Positions 1-8,281 of a DNA stretch of 64,000 bases are shown piece by piece. The notes beneath the pieces were generated by a model that was not told the DNA's origin, ran no database searches, and worked only from the letters and a program-made list of their open reading frames with translations. A program made the position numbers and the translations under genes. Source of the stretch: Flavobacterium sp. CBA20B-1 (GTDB lineage Bacteria; Bacteroidota; Bacteroidia; Flavobacteriales; Flavobacteriaceae); contig NZ_CP092370.1 in NCBI RefSeq assembly GCF_028473145.1, positions 2,604,001-2,668,000 on the forward strand. The letters run 5' to 3'. Position 1 is the stretch's first letter. Each line of letters starts with the position of its first letter.

Positions 1-2
1 GC

Positions 3-3000
3 ATTGCCGTTTACGGAAAAAATAATGTAGCAACCACCGAAAAAATTAATTTGAATATAACTTCATTCACTCAAAACGGTGATGATGTATCGGTAAACGG
101 AACCGTTAAAATCTTTAAAACCTTACCTCCAAATCGTTTTTACATGCAACGTTCGTGGCAAGTACCTGAAATGAATTCAATAAATGAAGAAACCTTTCGT
201 GCACTATTTCCTTATGAAGCCTATAATGAAGCAGATCAGAAATTTACCAACGAAGAATTGGTTTATCAAGGAAATTACACCACACAAAAAGATAAAAAAT
301 TCATTCACGATATCACCAATTGGCAAACAGGCTCCTATAAAGTTGTTTTTGAAATCATTGATGAAAAATCGAAGTTGCCTTTAACCACTACCACTACTAT
401 CGAAATAAAAAATGCCAACGAAAAATTAGCATCCAACGAAGCTTTTAAGGTAACAACACATCAAACATCATCGGCTAAAGAATTGGTTTTGCAAGTACAC
501 ACGGCTTATGAACATACCACACTTTATGTAGAAATTCTTGATACCGATGCAAAGCTAAAAACCAAAGTATTCCCAATTGCAAAAGGCACACAAATACTGA
601 AAATTCCGTTGGCAAACAGTAACGAAAACGCCAAAATAGCTTATCAATGGTACTTTGCAAAAGAGCATTTAATGTTTAATGGCGAAGAAAGTTATATCAT
701 TCCACAACAACAAAAAACAACCGAAAATTTTGTTGCTCAATGGGAAGTTTGGAACAACAAATTAATTCCGGGTAATGAATATCAGTGGAAATTAAAATTA
801 CTATCTGAACAAAGCAAAAAACCACTACAAGGCGAGTTTTTAGCCAGTATGTATGATGCTTCTTTGGATATGTTGCACAGTAGAAATTGGGACACGTATG
901 TAAAGCTTTTTGAAAAATCAATTTCTGTAAATTTTGGTAAAATCAATACAAACCGATTGGTTACGAACAATTTTTATGGCTTGCAAACCGATTTTTATTA
1001 CACGCAATCTTTCTATAATAACCAGTTCAATTATTTTGGCTACAGCTTTAGCGATTGGATGGATACGAACTATTTAGAAGAGTTGCCTACTGATTATTTT
1101 AATGAAAAATGCAGTTATTATCAAATCGAAGTGCGCCATGCAATTACCCAGCAAACCATAAGCAATGCCCTTATTTACAATATAATAAATGCCAATGAAT
1201 TCCATACAAACGCGGAAGGTTTTGGAAGAGTGTGGGGCGAAAAATCTCAACCAATAGCCATTACGGCCTTAGGTTTTAAACAAGCACGACTACAACTAAA
1301 AGAGCATTTTACAGTTGTTTATTTGGAACCAACCAACGAACCAATTACACAAGCGGTGATTGATGACTTTTCAAACCAAATCTATCAATTATACCGTTTA
1401 AACCTAATTTACAGCCATTTGAAAGTTGATGATTCCTATTCAAAAGAAAAAGAAATTAAATTTGTGGAAGAAGTATTAAAAAATCTTCCAGGAGTTTATT
1501 CTAATAATGAACTTTCAATAAATGTTTCTTTAGAAGAAAGTATTGATGGTGACTTTAAAGATTCGGGTAGTTTAATTGGTGGTGCTTTAAAAAGTAATAA
1601 GGGTTCAGGAAGTGGTGAAAGATTTACTGTCACATCAAAAACAGTTGAAGGTCGTCCAAATGCTAGTTTCATACAAACATTGCAAGGACAAGTCCCCGGT
1701 TTAAATATTTCTACTGGTACAGGACAACCAGGAGCAACAGATAAAATAACACTCCGCGGCATTGGCTCTGTTAACGATAATTCCAACAAACCTTTGGTTA
1801 TTTTAGACGGCGTTCCTGTAAGTAGTGAACAATTAAGTTTAATGCAAAGCGATATTTATGACGTAACTGTTCTAAAAGATGCGGGAGCAACGGCTATTTA
1901 CGGCAATCGGGGTGCAAATGGTGTAATTGTCATAACCACCAAAAAAGCACAAGAAGCTGCAGCTCACTTAGAAGTTCCTTTGCGCAAAAATTTAAGCGAA
2001 ACGGCCTTTTTCTATCCTCATTTAAAAACCGATAAAAACGGCAGTTTAGAAATTACCTTCAAAGCTCCAGAAGCTTTAACCGAATGGAAATTTAGAGGTG
2101 TGGCACACAACAAAAAAGCAGAAACAATTTATACAGAACTGCTTACTCGCACTCAAAAAGATGTAATGGTACAACCTAATATGCTGCGTTTTGTACGTGA
2201 AACCGATGTGGTTGTTCTAAAAGCTCGTGTAAGCAACACCACCAGTTTACCCTTACAAGCAACTGCTTATTTGCGTTTGTTCAACACCATTACGGGTGAA
2301 GATTTAACGAATAAAATCATTAAAACCGATCAATTGGTTCCCGCAACCATCAACGGACTAAGTGCCAATACGGTAAGTTGGTCGGTTGAAATTCCTAAAG
2401 AAATAGAAGGTTTGCAATACCGTATATCTGTAAAAGCGGGAAATTTTACCGATGGAGAAGAAAGCGTTATCCCGGTATTAAGCAACCGCACATTGATTAC
2501 CGAAACTGCACCTATTTGGCAATTGGGCATGCAAAATAAAGACTATAAACTGTATAATTTGCTAGGAAATGATTCAAAGACCTTAAAAAATCATCAATTT
2601 GTAGTGGAAGTTTCGCATAATGCTACTTGGTTAGCCATGCAGTCATTGCCTTATTTGTTTGATTATCAACACAATTGCAACGAGCAAATTTTTGCGAAAT
2701 ACTTTGCAGATGTTTTAGCCACAAAAGTTTTAAACGAAAACGAATCGATGGTTCAATTGATTGCGGAATGGAGGAAAAATCCTACATCGAAATTGGAAGA
2801 AAATGAAGATTTGAAAAACGTATTGCTTCAAGAAACTCCGTGGATGAAAGATTTGATTTCAAACGATGAGAAAAAAGCGCAATGGGCAGCCTATTTTGAT
2901 ACCAATCGATTGGAAAAAGAAGCCACCGAAATTGTAAAAACCTTAGGCGAGCGTCAAAATCCTTCGGGTGGTTTTGGATGGTTTTCGGGTGGATCTGAAA

Positions 3001-4280
3001 ATGATTACATTACCCAACATATCTTGATTACAACAGCACAATTAGATAAATTGGGTGTAAAACATTTTCTTGCCACTGATGTGAAAAATATCGTGAACAA
3101 AGCCCAGCGATTTATCGATGTGAAAATGCAAGATCAACTTAAAAATTACAAAGAATTATCAAACCAAACTGCAATTGATTATGCTTTTGTGAAAAGTTAT
3201 TATGCAAAAGATTTTCCAATACCTGCCGATGTATCCAAACAATTAGATCAAAACCTTAACAATCTAAAGAAAAATTGGGTGCATGAATCGCTTCAAAACA
3301 AAGCAAAAATAGCCTTAATTGCTCACAGAACAGGCGATACAACTTGGGCTAAAGAAATTTTAAATCAACTAAACGAAAGTGCGGTGATCGATGAAACCTA
3401 TGGCATGTATTGGAAAGAAAACAGCAGTAAAAATTATTACTATTACAACGTAGCCGAAGTTCAGGCACTTATCATAGAGGCTTTTAAAGAGATTGAACAA
3501 AACGAAACAGCTATTCAAAAGTTAAATGCGTGGTTGCTCAGTCAAAAATTAAACAAAGATTGGGGCACCACCAAAGCAACCACAGCTGCCATTTATGCCT
3601 TGTTGTTATCAAATTCAAATGAAGCAGCAAAAACAGACAAAGCAATTGTCACTTTAGGAAATCAAACCATAAAAACCAACGAAACCGCTACAAATCAGTC
3701 GGATGATTTGTTGAGCTACCAAAATTATCAATGGAAAGCCGAGGAAATAACGAATGATTTTGGAGCTGTATCCATCAAAAACAAAAGCGAAAAACCAGTT
3801 TTTGGAGGCATCTATTGGCAATATTTTGAAGATTTGAGCGCCGTGAAAGAAGCAAACAACGGAATTTTAAAAATTTCTAGAAAATTTTATATAGAAAATT
3901 TGGACAACAAATTACTGGAAATTTCAAGCGAAACCAAACTACATTTAGGCCAAAAAGTAATTATTCGATTAGAAATTACTGCCGAAAAAGACATGGAATT
4001 TGTACATATTAAAGATGTACGGGCAGCAACTTTTGAACCGATCGATGTACTTTCGGGCTACAAATATGAAAACAATTTGCGCTTTTACCAATCCACACGC
4101 GATGCTGCCTCGCATTTCTTCATTGATTATTTAAGAAAAGGCAAATATGTGATTGATTATGACGTGCGATTGAACAACCAAGGAAATTTCACCAGCGGTA
4201 TTTCAACCATTCAAAGCATGTATGCACCCGAACACACAGCTCACACAGCAGGGCAAACTATAAAAGTTGATGAAATGTAG
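3..4280 (+). CDS. Alpha-2-macroglobulin family protein with embedded SusC-type TonB plug domain (5' end outside window)
   Basis: The reading frame is open to the left window edge, so this is the 3' part of a longer gene; the TTG at 51 is only an internal codon. Residue numbers here count from 51. Visible in order: MG-type beta domains, a carboxypeptidase-regulatory-like segment (about 355-430), a SusC-type plug (about 525-635, with LQGQVPGLN, LRGIGS, VILDGVPV, VLKDAGATAIYGNRGANGVI), the A2M domain (ETAFFYPHLKT, PEALTEWKF) and the thioester-containing helical domain with CNEQ at 876-879 and GGFGWFSGG. Family knowledge: bacterial A2Ms are periplasmic, membrane-anchored protease traps using a Cys-Gln thioester. 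The C-x-E-Q motif is present, so the thioester may form. The plug sits just before the A2M domain, where eukaryotic A2Ms carry the bait region. No TonB beta-barrel follows, so it is not a transporter. Family call is firm; the plug's role is unknown. Confidence 0.9.
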   Translation: MAVYGKNNVATTEKINLNITSFTQNGDDVSVNGTVKIFKTLPPNRFYMQRSWQVPEMNSINEETFRALFPYEAYNEADQKFTNEELVYQGNYTTQKDKKFIHDITNWQTGSYKVVFEIIDEKSKLPLTTTTTIEIKNANEKLASNEAFKVTTHQTSSAKELVLQVHTAYEHTTLYVEILDTDAKLKTKVFPIAKGTQILKIPLANSNENAKIAYQWYFAKEHLMFNGEESYIIPQQQKTTENFVAQWEVWNNKLIPGNEYQWKLKLLSEQSKKPLQGEFLASMYDASLDMLHSRNWDTYVKLFEKSISVNFGKINTNRLVTNNFYGLQTDFYYTQSFYNNQFNYFGYSFSDWMDTNYLEELPTDYFNEKCSYYQIEVRHAITQQTISNALIYNIINANEFHTNAEGFGRVWGEKSQPIAITALGFKQARLQLKEHFTVVYLEPTNEPITQAVIDDFSNQIYQLYRLNLIYSHLKVDDSYSKEKEIKFVEEVLKNLPGVYSNNELSINVSLEESIDGDFKDSGSLIGGALKSNKGSGSGERFTVTSKTVEGRPNASFIQTLQGQVPGLNISTGTGQPGATDKITLRGIGSVNDNSNKPLVILDGVPVSSEQLSLMQSDIYDVTVLKDAGATAIYGNRGANGVIVITTKKAQEAAAHLEVPLRKNLSETAFFYPHLKTDKNGSLEITFKAPEALTEWKFRGVAHNKKAETIYTELLTRTQKDVMVQPNMLRFVRETDVVVLKARVSNTTSLPLQATAYLRLFNTITGEDLTNKIIKTDQLVPATINGLSANTVSWSVEIPKEIEGLQYRISVKAGNFTDGEESVIPVLSNRTLITETAPIWQLGMQNKDYKLYNLLGNDSKTLKNHQFVVEVSHNATWLAMQSLPYLFDYQHNCNEQIFAKYFADVLATKVLNENESMVQLIAEWRKNPTSKLEENEDLKNVLLQETPWMKDLISNDEKKAQWAAYFDTNRLEKEATEIVKTLGERQNPSGGFGWFSGGSENDYITQHILITTAQLDKLGVKHFLATDVKNIVNKAQRFIDVKMQDQLKNYKELSNQTAIDYAFVKSYYAKDFPIPADVSKQLDQNLNNLKKNWVHESLQNKAKIALIAHRTGDTTWAKEILNQLNESAVIDETYGMYWKENSSKNYYYYNVAEVQALIIEAFKEIEQNETAIQKLNAWLLSQKLNKDWGTTKATTAAIYALLLSNSNEAAKTDKAIVTLGNQTIKTNETATNQSDDLLSYQNYQWKAEEITNDFGAVSIKNKSEKPVFGGIYWQYFEDLSAVKEANNGILKISRKFYIENLDNKLLEISSETKLHLGQKVIIRLEITAEKDMEFVHIKDVRAATFEPIDVLSGYKYENNLRFYQSTRDAASHFFIDYLRKGKYVIDYDVRLNNQGNFTSGISTIQSMYAPEHTAHTAGQTIKVDEM

Positions 4281-4302
4281 CGCATGTAAAGCCAAGATTA
4301 AC

Positions 4303-4310
4303 TATCTTTG
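4303..4310 (+). promoter_or_regulatory. Bacteroidota -7 box (TATCTTTG)
   Basis: Exact match to the TAnnTTTG consensus. It overlaps the TTG at 4308, which could otherwise be read as the start of the next gene, and so points to the ATG at 4347 with a leader of about 30 nt. No convincing -33 TTTG is seen. Confidence 0.6.
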
Positions 4311-4346
4311 AAACATTATTCTAAAAATACATTTGAACATTATTTA

Positions 4347-4910
4347 ATGACAATAACAGGTACTATTAACCAGGTTTCACCTAGGTTTTACTATAAAGAA
4401 GGTAAAAAAATCAACTATTATGAATTATTGGTTTCCTATAATTTTTATAATGGTGTGAACGAAATTTTATTGCTTGCAAAAGATTTTGACAAACGCGATT
4501 TAATTGATAAAGAACAGTTGTTTGTTTTTGAATTTGACATAGCAAGCAAATACGTGAACGAAAAGTTAATGACCGATTTTTACTTGCAATCGTATAAAAA
4601 AGTAAATAACCAAACCGAAAACCCTTTAATTGTGATTCGTACCTATTTTGAAAAATCGGGATTCGAAGTTTTAAAGAAGCAAGAAGTTAAAAAACGCGTC
4701 AAAGTGTTTGGTAAGTTCACATCCATCCACAGAAATCAGCCGCCTTTGTTTTGCTATTTTTGGGAAGACAATCATTTTTTGGTAGATATAAACAAAGTAT
4801 CTAAAATACAATTAAATTGCCGCAGCTTACCCTACAAAGACAAATTCATAAGCAATGTAGAAGTTTGGCGCACCATGGAAAACGATAATTTCATAGGAAG
4901 TATTTTATAA
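4347..4910 (+). CDS. Hypothetical protein, 187 aa
   Basis: I do not recognise this protein with confidence. It starts MTITGTINQVSPRFYYKEG, followed by alternating strands rich in Tyr, Phe and Lys; the opening resembles the first strands of small OB-fold proteins of Bacteroidota (DUF3127-like), but this is only an impression. No signal peptide or membrane segment is visible, so it is probably cytoplasmic. The frame stays open upstream to a TTG at 4308, but that codon lies inside a -7 box, so the ATG at 4347 is chosen. It is a single-gene unit closed by its own terminator and sits between the A2M gene and the isochorismate synthase gene. Confidence 0.75.
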   Translation: MTITGTINQVSPRFYYKEGKKINYYELLVSYNFYNGVNEILLLAKDFDKRDLIDKEQLFVFEFDIASKYVNEKLMTDFYLQSYKKVNNQTENPLIVIRTYFEKSGFEVLKKQEVKKRVKVFGKFTSIHRNQPPLFCYFWEDNHFLVDINKVSKIQLNCRSLPYKDKFISNVEVWRTMENDNFIGSIL

Positions 4911-4916
4911 CGAAAG

Positions 4917-4938
4917 CCAGCTAATAAGCTGGTTTTTT
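4917..4938 (+). terminator. Rho-independent terminator
   Basis: CCAGCT, AATA loop, AGCTGG (6-bp stem) followed directly by six T residues, 7 bp after the stop of the 187-aa gene. Confidence 0.85.
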
Positions 4939-4989
4939 GTTGATAACTCCAATTGCATCTGTATCAATCAATAAAAACCTATATGTAAT

Positions 4990-6042
4990 ATGAATGATTT
5001 GTTTCAAAAAGCACTTGCCGCAAGCACCCCTTTTGTGCTGTACCGAAAACCAAATACTTCACAGATAGTTGGCTGGTTTCAAAAAAATAAAGTCCTAAAC
5101 ACCACAACCGAACTCACAAAAAGCTGTTTTGTATTTGCACCTTTTCATGAAAATGAAAAAATAGTTTTTTATCCGGAAGATTGCGATATCACTCATGAAT
5201 TTATCGATTTTTCTGTGGAATTTTCACAAGATATCCCTGCGCAAACCAATAGCGTTGAAAAAGAAAAACATCTACTTTTGGTAAACAAAGGCATTCAAGC
5301 TATTCACGATGGCTTAATGGAAAAAGTGGTTCTTTCGCGAAAAGAAACCGTTACAATTGAACAAGATAAATATCCGATTTATTTTCAAAGACTTATAAAA
5401 AAATATCCCACAGCTTTTGTATATTGGTTTTACCACCCCAATGTGGGCATGTGGATGGGAGCAACACCCGAGCAATTGGTAAAAATCAACAACAATGTAG
5501 TACAAACAGTTTCGCTGGCAGGTACTATTAACCAGCCAAATGCCGATTTAAAAAACATTATTTGGGGAAAAAAAGAACAAAACGAACAGCAAGTTGTCAC
5601 CGATTTTATAATGAATGCTTTAAAACCGTTAAGTGATAATTTGCAGGCCACCACACCGTACTCTTACCAAGCTGGTTCATTGGTACATATTAAAACCGAT
5701 ATCACAGCGGTCTTGAAAAATACTCAAGATGCGTATAAAGCAGTAGAAGCATTGCATCCAACTCCGGCACTGTGTGGGTTTCCCAAAAAAGAAGCAAAAA
5801 AATTTATCATCGAAAACGAAGGTTATAACCGAGAATTCTATGGTGGATATTTAGGTGAATGGAAATTTAATAATCTAGATTATTCCACAAAGAGCGATCT
5901 CTTTGTAAATTTGCGATGCATGAAAATAGATAATAACCAAGCATATTTATTTTTGGGTGGCGGTATCAATAAAGACAGCATACCCAAGAACGAGTATGAA
6001 GAAACGGTAAATAAAAGCAAAACCATAAAAAGTGTTTTGTAG
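4990..6042 (+). CDS. menF: Isochorismate synthase (chorismate-binding family)
   Basis: Converts chorismate to isochorismate, the entry step to menaquinone, the usual respiratory quinone of Bacteroidota. The conserved C-terminal chorismate-binding half is complete: GLMEKVVLSRK with the expected catalytic Lys, GATPEQLVKI, VSLAGT, HIKTDITAVL, LHPTPALCGFPK, EGYNREFYGGYLGEW, LFVNLRCM and GGGINKDSIPKNEYEE. At 350 aa it is shorter than E. coli MenF because the N-terminal region is reduced, as is common in this phylum. Other men genes are not adjacent. It could be named entC/dhbC by homology, but no siderophore genes are nearby, so menaquinone synthesis is the likelier role. Confidence 0.9.
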   Translation: MNDLFQKALAASTPFVLYRKPNTSQIVGWFQKNKVLNTTTELTKSCFVFAPFHENEKIVFYPEDCDITHEFIDFSVEFSQDIPAQTNSVEKEKHLLLVNKGIQAIHDGLMEKVVLSRKETVTIEQDKYPIYFQRLIKKYPTAFVYWFYHPNVGMWMGATPEQLVKINNNVVQTVSLAGTINQPNADLKNIIWGKKEQNEQQVVTDFIMNALKPLSDNLQATTPYSYQAGSLVHIKTDITAVLKNTQDAYKAVEALHPTPALCGFPKKEAKKFIIENEGYNREFYGGYLGEWKFNNLDYSTKSDLFVNLRCMKIDNNQAYLFLGGGINKDSIPKNEYEETVNKSKTIKSVL

Positions 6043-6074
6043 ATAGGTTTTATAATTTTACAGTAAGAAAAAAA

Positions 6075-6791
6075 ATGAAATTAGATATATTGGCTTTTGG
6101 TGCACATCCTGATGATGTGGAATTGGGTTGCGGTGGAACCATTGCAAAAGAAGTATCCTTAGGGAAAAAAGTAGGTATTATTGATCTAACCCAAGGGGAA
6201 TTAGGCACGCGTGGCTCGGCGGAAATCAGAGCAAAAGAAGCGGCAAAAGCATCAACTATTTTAGGAGTAACATTTCGCGAAAATCTAAAGTTTAAAGATG
6301 GCTTTTTTATAAACGATGAGGCACATCAATTAGAAATCATAAAAAAAATACGTCAATACCAACCCGAAATTGTGATTTGCAATGCAATTGATGACCGCCA
6401 TATTGACCACGGAAAAGGAAGTAAATTGGTTTCAGATGCCTGTTTTTTATCGGGATTAAGACGCATTGAAACTTCATTGAACGGAGTTATTCAAACCGAA
6501 TGGCGACCAAAATTGGTGTACCACTACATACAATGGAAAAATATTGAACCCGATTTTGTAGTAGATATTTCCCAATTTATGCAACACAAAATAGATGCAG
6601 TAATGGCATATAGTACGCAATTTTATGATCCCGATTCTAAAGAACCGCTTTCGCCTATTGCTACAAAAAACTTTACAGAAAGTATCGAATACCGCGCAAA
6701 AGACTTGGGAAGATTGGTTTTTGTTGATTACGCAGAAGGCTTTACAGTAGAGAGATATGTGGCTGTCAACGCCTTAACAGATTTGAAATAA
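6075..6791 (+). CDS. bshB1: Bacillithiol biosynthesis deacetylase BshB1
   Basis: PIG-L/LmbE-family zinc-dependent deacetylase that removes the acetyl group from GlcNAc-malate in bacillithiol synthesis. The zinc site is visible as AHPDDVE near residue 10 and as DDRHIDHGKGS near residue 115. TQGELGTRGS is the characteristic stretch after the second strand of the BshB1 subgroup. At 238 aa it has the family's usual size. It follows menF by 32 bp in the same direction; a TATAATTTTA stretch in the gap may be a weak -7 box, so it may be either co-transcribed or separately promoted. bshA and bshC are not in the window. Confidence 0.93.
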   Translation: MKLDILAFGAHPDDVELGCGGTIAKEVSLGKKVGIIDLTQGELGTRGSAEIRAKEAAKASTILGVTFRENLKFKDGFFINDEAHQLEIIKKIRQYQPEIVICNAIDDRHIDHGKGSKLVSDACFLSGLRRIETSLNGVIQTEWRPKLVYHYIQWKNIEPDFVVDISQFMQHKIDAVMAYSTQFYDPDSKEPLSPIATKNFTESIEYRAKDLGRLVFVDYAEGFTVERYVAVNALTDLK

Positions 6792-6806
6792 AAAAACAAA
6801 AAAATG

Positions 6807-6837
6807 TTTGCGAAGCATTGAAATATCTGTATATTTG
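6807..6837 (+). promoter_or_regulatory. Promoter of the tRNA-His pair
   Basis: TTTG (6807-6810), 19-bp spacer, TATATTTG (6830-6837): an exact Bacteroidota housekeeping promoter. The predicted start is about 10-15 nt before the first tRNA. Confidence 0.8.
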
Positions 6838-6855
6838 CAGTCGTAAAATAAATAC

Positions 6856-6930
6856 GGTGATTGTAGCTCAGTTGGTTAGAGCGTTGGATTGTGGTTCCAA
6901 AGGTCGCGGGTTCGAGACCCGTCTTTCACC
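6856..6930 (+). tRNA. tRNA-His (GUG), copy 1
   Basis: Cloverleaf with anticodon GTG in loop TTGTGGT, perfect anticodon stem TTGGA/TCCAA, D arm from TAGCTC, T arm GCGGG-TTCGAGA-CCCGT, and the extra G-1 paired with C73 that is diagnostic for tRNA-His. CCA is not encoded. Acceptor positions 5:68 and 6:67 are T-T mismatches, identical in copy 2. Confidence 0.95.
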
Positions 6931-6971
6931 CAAAAAGTTCAGAGTTGACTTTTAAAATAAAACTCCTACAC

Positions 6972-7046
6972 GGTGATTGTAGCTCAGTTGGTTAGAGCGT
7001 TGGATTGTGGTTCCAAAGGTCGCGGGTTCGAGACCCGTCTTTCACC
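6972..7046 (+). tRNA. tRNA-His (GUG), copy 2
   Basis: Base-for-base identical to copy 1, starting 41 bp after it and apparently sharing its promoter. The spacer contains an imperfect hairpin (AAAAGTTCA/TGACTTTT) that may aid processing. The identity suggests recent duplication or gene conversion. Confidence 0.95.
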
Positions 7047-7050
7047 CTTA

Positions 7051-7082
7051 ACGAGTCATTTTTTAAATGGCTCGTTTTTTTA
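7051..7082 (+). terminator. Terminator of the tRNA-His pair
   Basis: ACGAGTCATTT (7051-7061) pairs with AAATGGCTCGT (7065-7075), an 11-bp stem with one G-T pair and a 3-nt loop, followed by a T run. Confidence 0.85.
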
Positions 7083-7123
7083 TTTGGCGGATTCAAGTTT
7101 TAAATGCAACCGTATAAAAAAAG

Positions 7124-7342
7124 AGGGAACTTTCCACAGGTTTTCACGATTCACAAGTGCAATATTGGAAATCTGCAAAATGGATTGCCCAACTGCGAAC
7201 GCTGCGAACCAACAAAAAATTATTGTTTTTAGATACCAATATGGATGCCCGTCACGGCGGTGCATCGGGTGGTTTTGAAGCTTTAAAAGAAGTGGCTAAA
7301 GAATTTGCCTTTTTGTTAGATTTGGAGGGAATTAAAAAGTAA
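7124..7342 (+). pseudogene. 3' remnant of an S9 prolyl oligopeptidase / oligopeptidase B-type gene
   Basis: The frame reads TGFHDSQVQYWKSAKW, then LLFLDTNMDARHGGASGGFEALKEVAKEFAFLLDLEGIKK and a stop. This is the extreme C-terminus of oligopeptidase B (PtrB)-like serine peptidases and keeps the Asp (HDSQV) and His (ARHGG) of the catalytic triad. The catalytic Ser region and more than 600 upstream residues are missing: the same frame has a stop at 7115-7117, and homology ends about 80 bp after the second tRNA-His. It is a dead fragment, probably left by a deletion or rearrangement ending beside the tRNA genes. Confidence 0.85.
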
Positions 7343-7363
7343 CATTCATTTCAATTTATAGAA

Positions 7364-7397
7364 AAACCCTTTCGAATTTTAAAATCTGAAAGGGTTT
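7364..7397. terminator. Bidirectional terminator between the peptidase remnant and higA
   Basis: AAACCCTTTC (7364-7373) pairs perfectly with GAAAGGGTTT (7388-7397). A-rich and T-rich flanks allow termination on both strands. Confidence 0.8.
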
Positions 7398-7413
7398 ATT
7401 TATTATTTTAGAA

Positions 7414-7770
7414 TTAATATTCTTCAATCAGTAAAGAAGGAGAAAGATTTAGTTTTACAGTTAAATTACGAATCATTTTAACAGTAAGTTTTCTTTTTCT
7501 GTTCAATATTTCAGACACTTTACTTTTTCCGCCTATCACATCAATCAAATCTGTTTGTTTCAACTGCATTTCCTCCATTCTTATTTTTATAGCTTCAATT
7601 GGGTCGGGAGCTGTTATCGGGAAGTTTTTCTTTTCATATTCATCTATCAATACAGCAAGAATATCTGCCTCGTCACTTTCTAGTGTGCCGGCTTTTGCAT
7701 CAAAAAGAACTTCTAATCTTGACAATGCTTCTATATAATCTGCTTTTGTTTTTATAGGTTTTATATTCAT
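7414..7770 (-). CDS. higA: HigA-family antitoxin (HTH)
   Basis: 118-aa antitoxin and repressor expected to neutralise the HigB toxin encoded just upstream. The C-terminal half is a Cro/C1-type helix-turn-helix (LKQTDLIDVIGGKSKVSEILNRKRKLT). The acidic N-terminal helices match the HigA/COG5499 group. The gene order toxin then antitoxin, with a 12-bp gap, is the typical higBA arrangement and implies co-transcription. HigA proteins usually repress their own operon by binding a palindrome in the promoter; such a palindrome is visible at 8109-8129. Confidence 0.9.
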   Translation of the reverse strand: MNIKPIKTKADYIEALSRLEVLFDAKAGTLESDEADILAVLIDEYEKKNFPITAPDPIEAIKIRMEEMQLKQTDLIDVIGGKSKVSEILNRKRKLTVKMIRNLTVKLNLSPSLLIEEY

Positions 7771-7782
7771 AGTTTAAATCTT

Positions 7783-8079
7783 TTAAATGGTGTTTGCATC
7801 AATTTTATCATATTCTGTATGTGTTCCAATAAAACGAATGAAAACCCATTGTTTTTCAAAATTAAATTTAGCAATCAATCGGTAACTATTTCCTTTAATG
7901 TTAAATACAATTCTGTTGTTTTTTAGAATACTTGCATTCACATACGTTTGTTTCACTTCATTTGGATTGTTCCAGACAGAATTTTTTACAGTGTCATACC
8001 ATGTTTTTAAATACTGTTCTGAATCTGAATGTTTTTCCCAAAAATCTGGCAGTGTACTTTTCGCAAAAATTCTTTCCAT
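7783..8079 (-). CDS. higB: HigB-family mRNA interferase toxin
   Basis: 98-aa RelE-superfamily toxin expected to cleave mRNA on the ribosome. Family features include the N-terminal ...FWEKHSDSEQYLKTWYDTV helix, the NNRIVFNIKGNSYRLIAKFNF beta hairpin with its basic residues, and the end KQWVFIRFIGTHTEYDKID, all typical of HigB of the PF09907 group. The length is normal and no disruption is seen, so the toxin is probably active and kept in check by HigA. It is the first gene of the two-gene unit. The module is accessory and lies next to a degraded gene and tRNA genes. Confidence 0.92.
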   Translation of the reverse strand: MERIFAKSTLPDFWEKHSDSEQYLKTWYDTVKNSVWNNPNEVKQTYVNASILKNNRIVFNIKGNSYRLIAKFNFEKQWVFIRFIGTHTEYDKIDANTI

Positions 8080-8108
8080 TGATCTTAAATCTTATACGAA
8101 TATACAAT

Positions 8109-8129
8109 AAGTTCCCAAATATAGAACTT
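8109..8129 (-). promoter_or_regulatory. Predicted higBA promoter and operator
   Basis: A -7 box TATATTTG lies on the minus strand (8123-8116). It sits in the 9-bp gap of an inverted repeat, AAGTTC (8109-8114) and GAACTT (8124-8129), 30 bp upstream of higB. An operator over the -7 box is the expected layout for HigA autorepression. No -33 element is clear. Confidence 0.55.
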
Positions 8130-8230
8130 TTGTTATTTTTTTATGTGGCAGAAAACCACAAGTAAAGCATTGAATTAACGAAAGTTTTTACATTATGCCT
8201 TTTGATTTTCAACATTAAATAAAAAAATAG

Positions 8231-8238
8231 TACTTTTG
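8231..8238 (+). promoter_or_regulatory. -7 box (TACTTTTG)
   Basis: Exact TAnnTTTG match 43 bp before the ATG of the cysteine synthase-like gene. No -33 element is seen at the normal distance. Confidence 0.5.
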
Positions 8239-8281
8239 CACGGTGAAATGGCGATGATAAAAATCGCTAAAAACAAAAAAA

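Noticed and set aside
1496..1789. 97-codon minus-strand frame inside the A2M gene
   Set aside because: Shadow of the plug-encoding region, which has clear SusC motifs on the plus strand.
6973..7278. 101-codon frame starting in the second tRNA-His
   Set aside because: It reads through a tRNA and its terminator and is out of frame with the peptidase remnant; not a gene.
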